The notes: generated by a model not told the origin, from the letters alone. DNA of 64,000 nt from Yersinia vastinensis (GCF_902726565.1 NZ_CACVAF010000003.1:62001-126000), one strand, 5' to 3'. Shown: positions 17,676 through 26,845, counted from the first letter of the stretch. Program-made: numbers and translations.

Positions 17676-18095
17676 ATGCTAACGCAACTCACCTTGGATA
17701 CCGCGCAACAGGCTGTCAACCATGCACTGGCGCTGGCAAAAAATGACTATGACAACCGGCCGCTAAGTGTCGCGGTTTGTGATCAACAGGGATTTTTACT
17801 GGCATTTGCCCGGATGGATAGCGCAAAGTTACTGACTATCGAACTGACGCAACGTAAGGCCTATACCAGTAGCCGGCTTGGTGCAACCACCGAGGTTTTT
17901 TTGCAACGACTGCAAAACGAGCAGTTGGATATCGGTTATTTCGGCGATGATCGCTTTACCGCCCTGCCCGGAGGTATCCCATTGCTGAATGCCAATAAAC
18001 AGTGCGTCGGGGCAGTCGCTGTGGGGGGATTATCCGCCAAAGAAGATCATGAAGCGGCCATCAAAGTCGCCCAGTTTATGCATGAATTAGCGTAA
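17676..18095 (+). CDS. GlcG/HbpS-like protein
   Basis: 139 aa, DUF336 fold (LDTAQQAVNHALALAK, SVAVCDQQGFLLAFARMD, GGIPLL, GAVAVGGLSAKEDHEAA). AAGGAGG precedes ATG 17676, 9 nt after the transporter stop. Relatives include GlcG of glycolate operons, the PduO C-terminal domain and the haem-binding HbpS. Its role is not established; the operon position suggests an accessory role in acid catabolism. Confidence 0.75.
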   Translation: MLTQLTLDTAQQAVNHALALAKNDYDNRPLSVAVCDQQGFLLAFARMDSAKLLTIELTQRKAYTSSRLGATTEVFLQRLQNEQLDIGYFGDDRFTALPGGIPLLNANKQCVGAVAVGGLSAKEDHEAAIKVAQFMHELA

Positions 18096-18132
18096 CCTTT
18101 TACCCGCAGAACAATCTGTGAAGGATAACAAA

Positions 18133-18792
18133 ATGAAAAAAATTGCTCTATTTCACACCAGCGCTGCCACGCTTGGCATGATGCAAACGCTGATTGCCGA
18201 CCATATGCCACAGGCTGAAGTGATGCACATCATTGAAGATTCGATGATTAAGCAGGTCATGAAGCACGGCGGTGTGAGTCCTGAAATCAGCGCTCGCATT
18301 GCCGGTTACATTAATAATGCCGAGAAAGCGGGCTGCGAGATTTTTATGACCGCCTGTTCGTCAATTGGCGGCGCGGTGGAGCAATGCCAGTTTATGACGC
18401 CACTCAAGCTTACACGCATTGATTCTGCGATGGTCGATGAAGCGATTGCGCTTGGTGGACGGATTTCGGTGCTCGCCACCGTTGCCACAACACTGGAGCC
18501 GACGCTGGAATTCGTACGTCGTAAAGCGGCGGCGGCCGGTAAAAATTTGGATATTGTCCCCATGCTGATGCCAGAGGCATTCATCGCCCTGCTGGATGGC
18601 GACAACGCCACTCATGATCGTATCGTTGCCGAAGGGTTACAAAAAGCTCTCGCCAATAGCGACGTGGTGATGTTGGCACAAGCATCAATGGCCAGAGTGC
18701 TGACCACTTTGCCAACACCGCCATCCATCCCGGTACTGACTTCACCAGAACGCGGTATCCTCTGGCTAAAACAGCTCGCCGAAGCGGTATAA
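18133..18792 (+). CDS. Asp/Glu/hydantoin racemase-family protein
   Basis: 219 aa from ATG 18133 with AAGGA upstream; a GTG at 18118 is an alternative. The first catalytic Cys is present at about residue 75 in FMTACSSIGG. The second half reads VVMLAQASMARV where racemases have a Cys-Thr, so a two-base racemase mechanism is doubtful; one-Cys members include maleate isomerase and decarboxylases. It ends the long tetronate-type operon and is followed by a hairpin. Confidence 0.72.
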   Translation: MKKIALFHTSAATLGMMQTLIADHMPQAEVMHIIEDSMIKQVMKHGGVSPEISARIAGYINNAEKAGCEIFMTACSSIGGAVEQCQFMTPLKLTRIDSAMVDEAIALGGRISVLATVATTLEPTLEFVRRKAAAAGKNLDIVPMLMPEAFIALLDGDNATHDRIVAEGLQKALANSDVVMLAQASMARVLTTLPTPPSIPVLTSPERGILWLKQLAEAV

Positions 18793-18814
18793 TCTGATCA
18801 GGTATCCATGACTA

Positions 18815-18839
18815 ACAGCGGAGAATATTTCTCCGCTGT
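18815..18839. terminator. Hairpin between converging transcription units
   Basis: Perfect 11-bp stem ACAGCGGAGAA / TTCTCCGCTGT with a 3-nt loop, between the end of the racemase-family gene (+) and the end of the ArsR gene (-). There is no T-run, so it may act as a bidirectional terminator or an mRNA end-protecting stem. Confidence 0.5.
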
Positions 18840-18853
18840 ATACATTAAGGCAA

Positions 18854-19204
18854 CTATTCGCTCGCTGGCAGATGTTTGGCCGTCGACGCATCGGTGGTCG
18901 TATCATTCTCCACTGCATTCAGCAGCACATCCAATAAACCAGGGAAACGGGCATCAATATCATCGCGCCGCAGCGATAACAAACTCTCTCGTCCACAAGG
19001 CCGCTGCCAGATAACACCACTTTCACGCAGCACACGCCAATGATGGGTCAGGGTAGATTTAGATAAACCGTGCACCAGCGTGCCACATGCGTGTTCTCCT
19101 CCCGCTGCCAGCCTACGCACCACAGCCAACCGCAGTGGATTACCTAAAGCCGTCAGCACATTTTCCAAACGGATCTGCTCACGCTCAGGGTGATTTGCAA
19201 TCAT
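18854..19204 (-). CDS. ArsR-family winged-helix transcriptional regulator
   Basis: 116 aa. Winged helix with RLENVLTALGNPLRLAVVRRLA and the recognition-helix region LSKSTLTHHWRVLRESGVIWQRPCGRES, typical of ArsR. No CVC metal box of classical ArsR is seen; single cysteines occur at HACGT and RPCGR. It is transcribed away from the EF-G gene, with 330 bp between the two starts, so it could control that gene. That link rests on position only. Confidence 0.82.
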   Translation of the reverse strand: MIANHPEREQIRLENVLTALGNPLRLAVVRRLAAGGEHACGTLVHGLSKSTLTHHWRVLRESGVIWQRPCGRESLLSLRRDDIDARFPGLLDVLLNAVENDTTTDASTAKHLPASE

Positions 19205-19534
19205 AGTGTTCCTATTGATAAATGACCATCGACAACCCGACGGCCTGATTTGGCCACATCCACTGGCCCTTCGCGGGCGGCAATATAGCCTATACTCTCT
19301 GTCAGCCCTACTGATAATTCGAGCCTCAGGGTAAACCCTCTCTCCATTGCTCTTCGCTATTATTGCACAGTTTCAGAACAAATAATTAAATTGTACGTGT
19401 ATATTCGAACAATAGGACTATACTGATCGCGATTACCTGACTATCAACAGCAAGGCAAAACATAAACCAACAACTTCCCGGCAGGGTATCAAATTGCCTG
19501 CCCCGAAATTGCCATCATCTATTAAGGACTTAAT
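19205..19534. promoter_or_regulatory. Divergent promoter region between ArsR and EF-G genes
   Basis: 330 bp without a gene. Towards the EF-G gene there is an AT-rich stretch and a TATACT hexamer near 19420, a possible -10 box without a convincing -35. AAGGAC stands before the EF-G start. No clear operator palindrome was recognised. Confidence 0.35.
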
Positions 19535-21643
19535 ATGGCACGCAAAACTCCTATCGAGCGCTATCGCAACATCGGTATCTCAGCCCACATCGACGCCGGA
19601 AAAACCACCACTACCGAGCGTATTCTGTTCTACACCGGCGTCAGTCATAAGCTGGGTGAAGTGCATGATGGCGGCGCGACAACTGACTGGATGGCACAGG
19701 AGCAGGAACGTGGCATTACCATTACATCGGCTGCCGTGACCTGTTTCTGGAAAGGTATGGACAGAACTTTACCAGAGCACCGAATCAACATTATCGATAC
19801 CCCAGGACATGTGGATTTCACCATTGAGGTGGAACGTTCCATGCGGGTACTTGACGGTGCAGTCATGGTGTATGACGCTGTCGGTGGCGTACAGCCGCAA
19901 TCAGAAACCGTGTGGCGCCAAGCCAATAAATACCGTGTACCCCGGCTGGCATTCGTCAATAAAATGGACCGCCCTGGTGCTGATTTCTTCCGCGTGCGGC
20001 AGATGATGATTGATCGCCTGAAAGCCAATCCGGTACCCATTGTGATTCCAATTGGCAGTGAAGATCACTTCACCGGTGTGGTGGATTTGCGGCTGATGCG
20101 CGCCATTATCTGGGATGAGGCCTCTCAGGGGATGACTTTCAGCTACGAGCCAATCCCAGAGAATCTGATTGCGACAGCCAATGAGTGGCGCGAAAAAATG
20201 GTCTCCGAGGCGGCTGAAGCTTCAGAAGCACTGATGACAGAATATTTGGAAACTGGCGACCTGACAGTGGATGAAATCACCCAAGGTTTGCGTATCCGTA
20301 CTATTGCCGGTGAAATCCAGCCAATGATGTGCGGCAGTGCTTTCAAAAACAAAGGTGTACAGCGCATGTTGGATGCCGTGGTTGAACTGATGCCATCACC
20401 CGTGGATATTCCACCGGTTACGGGCACAGATGAAGACGGCAACGAAGTGAGCCGCAAGGCCGATGATAATGAAAAGTTCTCGGCGCTGGCCTTCAAATTG
20501 ATGACCGACCCCTATGTTGGTCAACTCACTTTCGTGCGCGTCTATTCCGGAGTACTGAGCAAAGGTGACAGTGTTTATAACCCGATTCGCGGCAAGAAAG
20601 AGCGCATTGGCCGTATCGTCCAAATGCACGCAAATAACCGGATTGAAGTGGATGAAATTCGTGCCGGCGATATCGCCGCCTGTGTAGGGCTGAAAGATGT
20701 CACCACCGGGGAGACATTGTGTGATCCGAATGCGGTCATTACGCTGGTGCGCATGGAATTCCCTGAACCGGTGATTTCACAAGCCATTGAGCCGAAGACC
20801 AAAGCCGACCAGGAGAAAATGGGGATCGCGCTACAACGCTTGGCATCGGAGGATCCGTCGTTTCGTATTCGTACTGACGAAGAGTCCGGCCAGACGATTA
20901 TCTCCGGCATGGGCGAATTGCATCTGGAGATCATTGTTGACCGTATGAAACGTGAGTTTGGTGTGGAAGCCAATATCGGTAAACCACAAGTAACGTACCG
21001 CGAAACTGTGCGCAAAACCGTGACCGATGTTGAAGGTAAATTTGTCCGCCAATCTGGTGGCAAAGGGCAATATGGTCACGTGGTCTTTACCCTTGAACCA
21101 CAGGAGCCGGGCAGCGGCGTAGCTTTTGTCGATGCCACTAAAGGCGGCGTAGTACCCCGTGAATTTATCGGAGCGGTAGAAAAAGGTGTGCTCGAGGCCA
21201 GCAATACCGGGGTTCTGGCGGGTTATCCCGTAGTGGATGTAAAAGTCACGTTGACGTTCGGTTCCTACCACGAAGTGGATTCATCCGAACTGGCGTTTAA
21301 AATGGCTGCCATCTTTGGTTTCAAAGAAGCCGCCAAACGCGCATCTCCGGTGATTTTGGAGCCGGTAATGAGTGTGGAAGTGGAAACGCCTGAAGAGTAT
21401 GCCGGGAACGTAATGGGTGATCTTTCTTCTCGCCGAGGTATGGTGCAGGGCATGGAGGAGATGGTTGGCGGTGGGAAGATTATTCGAGCAGAAGTACCGT
21501 TATCTGAAATGTTCGGCTACTCAACCGTATTGCGTTCCATGTCACAGGGCCGCGCGACCTATACAATGGAATTCAAGCACTACGCTGAAGCACCACGTAA
21601 TGTGGCCGATGCTATTATCGCCGCTCGGGGCAGTAAAAGTTAA
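19535..21643 (+). CDS. fusA: Translation elongation factor G, second-type copy outside the str operon
   Basis: 702 aa, full EF-G with all five domains. G1 is AHIDAGKTT (about residues 17-25), switch [14 protein letters not shown] for guanine binding, and domain IV contains [11 protein letters not shown]. It catalyses translocation and, with RRF, ribosome recycling. It is clearly EF-G but differs from the recalled E. coli sequence at many positions, and it stands alone between an ArsR gene and a terminator, not with rpsL-rpsG-tuf. It is therefore most likely a paralogue of the str-operon gene. Whether it replaces that copy or works under stress or inhibitor exposure is unknown. Confidence 0.85.
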   Translation: MARKTPIERYRNIGISAHIDAGKTTTTERILFYTGVSHKLGEVHDGGATTDWMAQEQERGITITSAAVTCFWKGMDRTLPEHRINIIDTPGHVDFTIEVERSMRVLDGAVMVYDAVGGVQPQSETVWRQANKYRVPRLAFVNKMDRPGADFFRVRQMMIDRLKANPVPIVIPIGSEDHFTGVVDLRLMRAIIWDEASQGMTFSYEPIPENLIATANEWREKMVSEAAEASEALMTEYLETGDLTVDEITQGLRIRTIAGEIQPMMCGSAFKNKGVQRMLDAVVELMPSPVDIPPVTGTDEDGNEVSRKADDNEKFSALAFKLMTDPYVGQLTFVRVYSGVLSKGDSVYNPIRGKKERIGRIVQMHANNRIEVDEIRAGDIAACVGLKDVTTGETLCDPNAVITLVRMEFPEPVISQAIEPKTKADQEKMGIALQRLASEDPSFRIRTDEESGQTIISGMGELHLEIIVDRMKREFGVEANIGKPQVTYRETVRKTVTDVEGKFVRQSGGKGQYGHVVFTLEPQEPGSGVAFVDATKGGVVPREFIGAVEKGVLEASNTGVLAGYPVVDVKVTLTFGSYHEVDSSELAFKMAAIFGFKEAAKRASPVILEPVMSVEVETPEEYAGNVMGDLSSRRGMVQGMEEMVGGGKIIRAEVPLSEMFGYSTVLRSMSQGRATYTMEFKHYAEAPRNVADAIIAARGSKS

Positions 21644-21662
21644 GCTGCGATAGTCAAAAAAC

Positions 21663-21699
21663 AAAAGCTGCCGGTTATTTTTAGCCGGCAGCTTTTTTT
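21663..21699 (+). terminator. Rho-independent terminator after EF-G gene
   Basis: 12-bp perfect stem AAAAGCTGCCGG / CCGGCAGCTTTT with a 10-nt loop, continued by a 7-nt T-run. Confidence 0.9.
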
Positions 21700-22014
21700 A
21701 TGCCAGCGTGATCACTTTTTTACAAAAAAGGCCGCCTATATTTGTGATGCGAACATCATTTCATGATAAATATTTGTCGCCCCTGTCTAATTTTTATTCT
21801 ATTTGTTTTCCACGCCAAATACAGTTGATTATTTAATTAACTGATTTATAAGTAATTTATTCTTTTGTTTATTTTAACCTCTCTCAGTCACTGAATTCTA
21901 TCCATGTGATACCCCTCACGTTCTTAATATTCAAACGTGACCTTAGTCTCAAGTTTTACTGGCCTGCTTACCTATTATTCTTACAAGCAAGTTAAATGCC
22001 CCAGGAGAAGCCAG
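21700..22014 (+). promoter_or_regulatory. Upstream region of the ascorbate-type PTS operon with operator-like inverted repeat
   Basis: About 315 bp, very AT-rich, no gene. TCACGTT (21916-21922) and AACGTGA (21934-21940) form a 7-bp inverted repeat around an 11-nt AT-rich spacer, about 75 bp before the EIIA start; it could bind a dimeric regulator. No regulator gene is encoded in this cluster. Confidence 0.4.
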
Positions 22015-22470
22015 ATGGACATTATTTTTAATCATTCATTACTTTCTCTAAATAAAGAGATATCAACTCCAGAGGAAAGTATTCGATATGCCGGGCAATT
22101 GATGGCCAATCAAGGTATTTGCTCAGAAGCATATATAGATGAAATGTGTCATGTCTTTCAGGTCTTCGGTTCAGCCATTGTTCTTGATTACGGCATTGCT
22201 ATGCCGCATGCGCGACCAGAAAAGGGCGCATTGAAAACAGGGTTTTCGCTGGTCACTGTCGTGAATCCACTTAACTTTGGACATGAGGAGTTTGATCCCA
22301 TAAAGGTTGTTATTGCTATCTCCGGAGCTGATGCAGACAGCCATATAAAAATGATCCAACTTATCGCTACATTAATTGAATCTGGAATCGTCGATTTTCT
22401 GGAGAATGAAAATGATCATCACACCGTGATGGATTTTATTCAGAGAGAAATGGAGGAGTCATTATGTTAG
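22015..22470 (+). CDS. PTS ascorbate-type EIIA component
   Basis: 151 aa, fructose/mannitol EIIA fold of the UlaC/SgaA branch, with the phosphorylated His in GIAMPHARPEKGA. AGGAG (22003-22007) precedes ATG 22015; the frame stays open further left but without a ribosome site. It phosphorylates the EIIB subunit encoded next, which it overlaps by 7 nt. The absence of the ula catabolic genes (lactonase, decarboxylase, epimerases) argues against L-ascorbate as the substrate. Confidence 0.83.
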   Translation: MDIIFNHSLLSLNKEISTPEESIRYAGQLMANQGICSEAYIDEMCHVFQVFGSAIVLDYGIAMPHARPEKGALKTGFSLVTVVNPLNFGHEEFDPIKVVIAISGADADSHIKMIQLIATLIESGIVDFLENENDHHTVMDFIQREMEESLC

Positions 22471-22745
22471 TTATCAGAACAGTATGCGGTAATGGCATTG
22501 GCAGTTCATTAATGGCTGCCAGTAATGTAAAAAAAATCTGTGATGAGTTAGGTGTTAAAGCTGATATTGCCTCTGTTGATCTCGCTAATGCCGTCGGCGA
22601 AAAAGCAGACCTGTATATTACGATTAAAGAGTTAGCAACCCAGTTCCCTGCGCACTGCAATGTGGCTGTTATTCGTAGTTATGTGCATAAAGCAAAAATA
22701 GCGGAAGATATTACAGACGAAATAAAAAGAATAGCCGGAATATAA
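22464..22745 (+). CDS. PTS ascorbate-type EIIB component
   Basis: 93 aa, UlaB/SgaB type, with the phosphorylated Cys8 in RTVCGNGIGSSLM. It takes phosphate from EIIA and gives it to the incoming sugar on EIIC. The start overlaps the EIIA stop by 7 nt and GGAGG lies in the overlap region. Size is normal for a free-standing EIIB. Confidence 0.86.
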   Translation: MLVIRTVCGNGIGSSLMAASNVKKICDELGVKADIASVDLANAVGEKADLYITIKELATQFPAHCNVAVIRSYVHKAKIAEDITDEIKRIAGI

Positions 22746-22773
22746 TACACAATTATAAACTGAGGTAAACATT

Positions 22774-24165
22774 ATGCAGGCTTTACTCTCTTTCTTGTCA
22801 GAAATATTTAGTCAGCCAGCATTTCTGATGGGGATAATAGCGTTTGTCGGTTTAGTGGCATTGCGCTCACCAGGAAATAAATTATTAACCGGGACACTAA
22901 AACCTATTTTAGGTTACCTGATGTTAAGCGCAGGTGCAGGTGTCATTGTCGCCAACCTTAATCCTCTTGGGGGAATTATTGAAGCGGGTTTTAATATCCG
23001 TGGCGTTATCCCTAATAATGAAGCTATTGTTTCTGTTGCACAAAAAGCCTTAGGTGTGGAAACAATGAGTATTTTGCTATTAGGCTTTATTTTTAATCTT
23101 ATTATTGCCCGCTTTACTAAGTATAAATATATCTTTTTAACAGGCCACCACTCCTTCTTTTTGGCATGCCTTTTCTCCGCCGTACTGCAAGCCGCAGAGT
23201 TTCGTGGGTGGGAGTTAATACTGATTGGCGGCTTCTTGCTCGGCTCTTGGTCAGCGATTTCACCTGCAATTGGTCAACGTTATACCAAGCAAGTTACCGA
23301 AGATGGCGGTATTGCGATGGGGCACTTTGGATCACTGGGTTATTACATATCAGCTTGGATCGCCAGCAAAACCGGTAATCCTGCGAATTCTTTCGCTGAT
23401 ACTGAAATCTCAGAGAAATGGGGGTTCCTACGTGATACCACGGTGACAACCGGTATTGTGATGTTCGTTATTTACTTTATCTGTAGTGCGGTTGCAGGAA
23501 GTGAATATCTTCGAACAATCACTGATCAAAATATGCTTATCTTCTCTATTTTGACCGGTTTGCAATTTGCGGTTGGCGTGGCGATTGTATACAACGGCGT
23601 ACGTTTAATTCTGGGCGATCTGGTTCCCGCATTCCAAGGGATCAGCCAGAAATTAATACCTAACTCAATACCTGCCGTTGACTGTGCCGTGTTCTTTACC
23701 TTTAGTCCCACCGCCGTCGTAGTTGGCTTTATCTGTTCATTTATCGGTGGCTTAGTCGGAATGTTATTCCTCGGCGCATTTGGTATGGCGCTGATTATTC
23801 CGGGCATGGTGCCTCACTTCTTCTGCGGCGGTACGTCAGGTGTCTTTGCCGATAAATTAGGGGGCAAACGAGGTTGTATGATTGCTTCATTTATTGGTGG
23901 CATCTTCTTGGCTTTCCTGCCGGCAATGTTGTTACCGACGCTGGGAAGTCTAGGATTTGAAAACAGTACATTTGCCGATTTCGACTTCGCCGTATGGGGA
24001 ATTATTATCGGAAATGCCTTTACTGAATTTGGTCAAATTGCCATTTATCTGATTTGCCTGCTACTCGCTATCGCTTTAATGCTGCCATTTTGTTTCCGCT
24101 CAGTCAAAGTTGTGGGTGATACCCTTAGCTATGAAGAACTTATGGCCCGTAAAAAAACGGAATAG
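22774..24165 (+). CDS. PTS ascorbate-type EIIC permease (UlaA/SgaT family)
   Basis: 463 aa membrane protein with about eleven segments. It begins with a hydrophobic helix and RSPGNKLLTGTLKPILGYLMLSAGAG, the family start; TGHHSFFLACLFSA, SAISPAIGQRYTKQVT and PHFFCGGTSGVFADKLGGKRG are further UlaA-type segments. It carries the sugar across the inner membrane while EIIB phosphorylates it. The actual sugar is unknown; the kinase and aldolase next to it suggest one that is phosphorylated twice and then split. Confidence 0.86.
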   Translation: MQALLSFLSEIFSQPAFLMGIIAFVGLVALRSPGNKLLTGTLKPILGYLMLSAGAGVIVANLNPLGGIIEAGFNIRGVIPNNEAIVSVAQKALGVETMSILLLGFIFNLIIARFTKYKYIFLTGHHSFFLACLFSAVLQAAEFRGWELILIGGFLLGSWSAISPAIGQRYTKQVTEDGGIAMGHFGSLGYYISAWIASKTGNPANSFADTEISEKWGFLRDTTVTTGIVMFVIYFICSAVAGSEYLRTITDQNMLIFSILTGLQFAVGVAIVYNGVRLILGDLVPAFQGISQKLIPNSIPAVDCAVFFTFSPTAVVVGFICSFIGGLVGMLFLGAFGMALIIPGMVPHFFCGGTSGVFADKLGGKRGCMIASFIGGIFLAFLPAMLLPTLGSLGFENSTFADFDFAVWGIIIGNAFTEFGQIAIYLICLLLAIALMLPFCFRSVKVVGDTLSYEELMARKKTE

Positions 24166-24178
24166 TTATTTTATCGTT

Positions 24179-24201
24179 GAGCGGGAGAACCTTTCCCGCT
24201 C
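24179..24201 (+). other. Intercistronic hairpin between EIIC and kinase genes
   Basis: GAGCGGGA (24179-24186) pairs with TCCCGCTC (24194-24201), 8 bp with a 7-nt loop and no T-run. It probably tunes transcript stability between the PTS genes and the two enzyme genes. Confidence 0.45.
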
Positions 24202-24225
24202 CTGACAATACCATCAGGAGTCGTT

Positions 24226-25188
24226 ATGGCTATATTGTCTGTAGGGTTTTCATGTTTTGATCAATTCTTTTTTATTAACCATTGGCCAGAGGAGAATACC
24301 AAGAACTTTAGCCATGACTTTATCGAAAGCGGAGGTGGCCCTTGTGCCAATGCAGCATGGCTACTAGGGCTTTGGGGCGAGAACATTCATTATATTGGCC
24401 ACTTGAATCAAGACATCTATGGACAGCGTATTGTTGATGAATTCTCTCAAGTAGGTGTGAATACTGACAATATTGTATTCTCCGATGAAATGATCACACC
24501 GCTGGCTTCTATTTTAGTTAATCGATTGAATGGTTCCCGGACGATTATTACACGAAAACTGCAAGTTCCACCCTCATTAACCTTTGACCAAAAATTAAAA
24601 CTTGATGATTTTGCCGAACGACTTATTGCTAAAAATGAAGAGGTGACCATCTTAATTGATGGACATGAACCTGAAATTAGTGAGTATTTAATTAAAAAAT
24701 TGCCACGCGCTCGTGTTGTGATGGACGGCGGATCATTAAGAAAAAGTAACCTTCATTTAGCACAATTTACCGACCATCTTGTTGCCAGTGAACATTTTGC
24801 CCGAGACTATTTGGGAATTACTGAGTTCAAAAGTGAATCACAACTAAAAACAGCACTACAAGAATTAAATAAAATATGCCGAGGCGAAGCATATATTACT
24901 TTAGGTGAAAAAGGGTGTGCATTCCTAAAAAATGGATTATTACAAATCGTTCCGGCCTTTGTATGTAATACGGTAGATACGACGGGCGCCGGCGATATAT
25001 TCCATGGTGCATTTACCTATGGAATTCATTATTCCTGGCATATTGACAATATTATTTTATTTGCCAGCCTTGCAGCAGCTATTGCTATTGAGAAAAAAGG
25101 CGTCAGAGAGTCGATGCCAGATCTTTCTGTCGTTCATAAATCATTGACGAGTTACGAAAGAAATTTGCAACAGTATTTTGAAGATTGA
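24226..25188 (+). CDS. PfkB-family carbohydrate kinase
   Basis: 320 aa ribokinase fold. The N-terminal GGGPCANAAWLLGLWG binds sugar, and the PfkB signature DTTGAGDIFHGAF supplies the catalytic Asp and anion hole. It phosphorylates a sugar or sugar phosphate with ATP. Between an ascorbate-type PTS and a class II aldolase it probably adds the second phosphate to the PTS product before cleavage, like tagatose-6-phosphate kinase. The gene is notably AT-rich compared with the otn and fus regions. Confidence 0.83.
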   Translation: MAILSVGFSCFDQFFFINHWPEENTKNFSHDFIESGGGPCANAAWLLGLWGENIHYIGHLNQDIYGQRIVDEFSQVGVNTDNIVFSDEMITPLASILVNRLNGSRTIITRKLQVPPSLTFDQKLKLDDFAERLIAKNEEVTILIDGHEPEISEYLIKKLPRARVVMDGGSLRKSNLHLAQFTDHLVASEHFARDYLGITEFKSESQLKTALQELNKICRGEAYITLGEKGCAFLKNGLLQIVPAFVCNTVDTTGAGDIFHGAFTYGIHYSWHIDNIILFASLAAAIAIEKKGVRESMPDLSVVHKSLTSYERNLQQYFED

Positions 25189-25221
25189 CTTATTTCATGA
25201 ATTAATTCCTAAGAGGTGACT

Positions 25222-26082
25222 ATGTTAGTATCAATGAAGGACATGCTTAACCATGCCCTACGGGATGGCTATGCCGTAGGACAGTTCAATATTAATAACC
25301 TTGAATGGGTGGGTGCAGTATTAAGTACAGGTAAACAATTACGTTCGCCAGTGATATTAGGTGTCTCCGGTGGGACAATTAAACATATGCTCGGTCTTAA
25401 ATGTATTCATGATATTGTCGTCAATGCGATGGAATATTTGGATATAGACACCCCCGTTGCATTACATTTAGATCATGGGACATCTCAGGAAGTTTGCGAG
25501 GCGGCAATAAAGGCCGGTTTCAGCTCAGTCATGTTCGATGGTTCACATCTACCATTCAATGAGAATCTGGATATCACTCGCCGCGTCGTTGAATTTGCAC
25601 ATCAGCGAGGTGTTTCAGTCGAAGCAGAGTTAGGCACCATTGCGGGGAGTGAAGACGGTATCGTCAATTCAGCCGTTATTTACGCTGACCCCCAAGAGTG
25701 CGCCATTCTGGTGAAAGAGACAAATGTCGATTGTTTAGCGGCGGCTCTTGGTTCTACTCACGGATTATATAAAGGGAAAGCCAAATTAGGTTTTGCTGAA
25801 ATGGAACATATTGCTGCATTGGTGAAAGTTCCATTAGTACTTCACGGGGGCACCGGAATTGCCGCTGAAGATATGCGCCGGGCTATTTCTTGCGGGACAG
25901 CAAAAATCAACGTCAATACTGAAAATATGTATGCCTGGTGCGAAGCCGTTAAAGCGATGTTTTTGGCTGACGATGGTCACGATGTTAATGATCCTCGGAA
26001 AGTCATCCGAGAGGGGCTAATTCCAGTGAAAGAGATGATTGCCCAACGCATTCATTTATTTGGTTCAGATCAACGATATTAA
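25222..26082 (+). CDS. Class II ketose-bisphosphate aldolase (GatY/KbaY type)
   Basis: 286 aa. Zinc ligands and catalytic residues are seen in HLDHGTS, SVMFDGSHLP, VEAELGTIAGSEDG, GSTHGLYKG and LHGGTG. AAGAGG precedes ATG 25222. Members cleave a ketose 1,6-bisphosphate to dihydroxyacetone phosphate and an aldehyde; GatY and KbaY use tagatose bisphosphate. No GatZ/KbaZ stabilising subunit gene is present. Together with the kinase it completes a transport-phosphorylate-split route. Confidence 0.84.
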   Translation: MLVSMKDMLNHALRDGYAVGQFNINNLEWVGAVLSTGKQLRSPVILGVSGGTIKHMLGLKCIHDIVVNAMEYLDIDTPVALHLDHGTSQEVCEAAIKAGFSSVMFDGSHLPFNENLDITRRVVEFAHQRGVSVEAELGTIAGSEDGIVNSAVIYADPQECAILVKETNVDCLAAALGSTHGLYKGKAKLGFAEMEHIAALVKVPLVLHGGTGIAAEDMRRAISCGTAKINVNTENMYAWCEAVKAMFLADDGHDVNDPRKVIREGLIPVKEMIAQRIHLFGSDQRY

Positions 26083-26151
26083 TGAATTGTTACCTGTAAT
26101 TCAGCCGTGGGTAATCTGGTGCGGGTATCTATGCGATATCCTATTATTCAA

Positions 26152-26189
26152 TATGCCCTGCTCTACAATGAAATTCTGGGCAGGGCATA
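26152..26189. terminator. Hairpin between converging aldolase and XRE genes
   Basis: TATGCCCTGC (26152-26161) pairs perfectly with GCAGGGCATA (26180-26189) over an 18-nt loop. It lies between the ends of the aldolase gene (+) and the regulator gene (-), so it may serve both as terminator. Confidence 0.5.
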
Positions 26190-26221
26190 ATAGATAATGC
26201 CGCACGAAAAATGCACGTCAT

Positions 26222-26812
26222 TTAGAAAGTGACCGGCGTATTCACCCACAGCACTTTTGCTGCTGACTCACCGATATTACGGTAACCGTGTGGAACATGG
26301 CTGGGAAAATAAAATGAATCGCCCACGCCAAGGGTATATGTCTCCTCGCCTAAATACAGCGCAATTTCCCCCTCAAGCACATAGCCCATTTCCTCGCCAT
26401 GATGTTCTATTTGCCCATCACTGGCGACACCCGGCTCAATAATATGAATATTGCCCTGTAATAATCCGCCCTTATGGTGATGGGTCAGATTTTCTAGCGC
26501 AATTCCCCCCTTTTTACTTCGGTGAACAAAGCGCTTACGCACCCGCTGCTCCGGTTTTAACACCGGTGAATCAGCCACCCAACTTTCTGCCATCAAATCA
26601 GAGATATTCGTTTCCAGTGCGCTCGCTAGCCGATGCAACATCGCCAAAGAGGGGGACGCCACTTCATTTTCCAACTTGGACAATAAACTCTCTGAGCATC
26701 CCACTTTCAGTGCCAATTGTTTTAGCGTGATGTCCTGCGCCAAGCGAGCATGACGTAAACGCATCCCTAAATCAGATAAAGCAAAACTGCCGTTATCGCC
26801 ATTTTTTTTCAT
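26222..26812 (-). CDS. XRE-cupin transcriptional regulator
   Basis: 196 aa from ATG 26812; an in-frame TTG at 26833 would add 7 residues and neither start has a strong ribosome site. N-terminal XRE helix-turn-helix (LRHARLAQDITLKQLALKVGCSESLLSKLENE), then a C-terminal cupin sensor domain (EHHGEEMGYVLEGEIALYLGE, DSFYFPSHVPHGYRN). This PuuR-like architecture usually controls amino-acid or polyamine catabolism. It sits directly downstream of the ABC transporter-amidase operon on the same strand and probably regulates it. Confidence 0.84.
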   Translation of the reverse strand: MKKNGDNGSFALSDLGMRLRHARLAQDITLKQLALKVGCSESLLSKLENEVASPSLAMLHRLASALETNISDLMAESWVADSPVLKPEQRVRKRFVHRSKKGGIALENLTHHHKGGLLQGNIHIIEPGVASDGQIEHHGEEMGYVLEGEIALYLGEETYTLGVGDSFYFPSHVPHGYRNIGESAAKVLWVNTPVTF

Positions 26813-26845
26813 AAATTGATATCTGCTGCTCAAAGAGGCTCAAAC

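Noticed and set aside
20575-21063. 162-aa open frame on the minus strand (and several others inside the EF-G gene)
   Set aside because: Antisense frames of a highly conserved EF-G coding sequence.
21730-21760. CRP site upstream of the ascorbate-type PTS
   Set aside because: TGTGA is present but the opposite half (CATCA) matches TCACA at only two positions.
22015-24165. L-ascorbate utilisation (ula) operon
   Set aside because: The PTS subunits are of that family, but no lactonase, 3-keto-L-gulonate-6-phosphate decarboxylase or epimerase genes accompany them.
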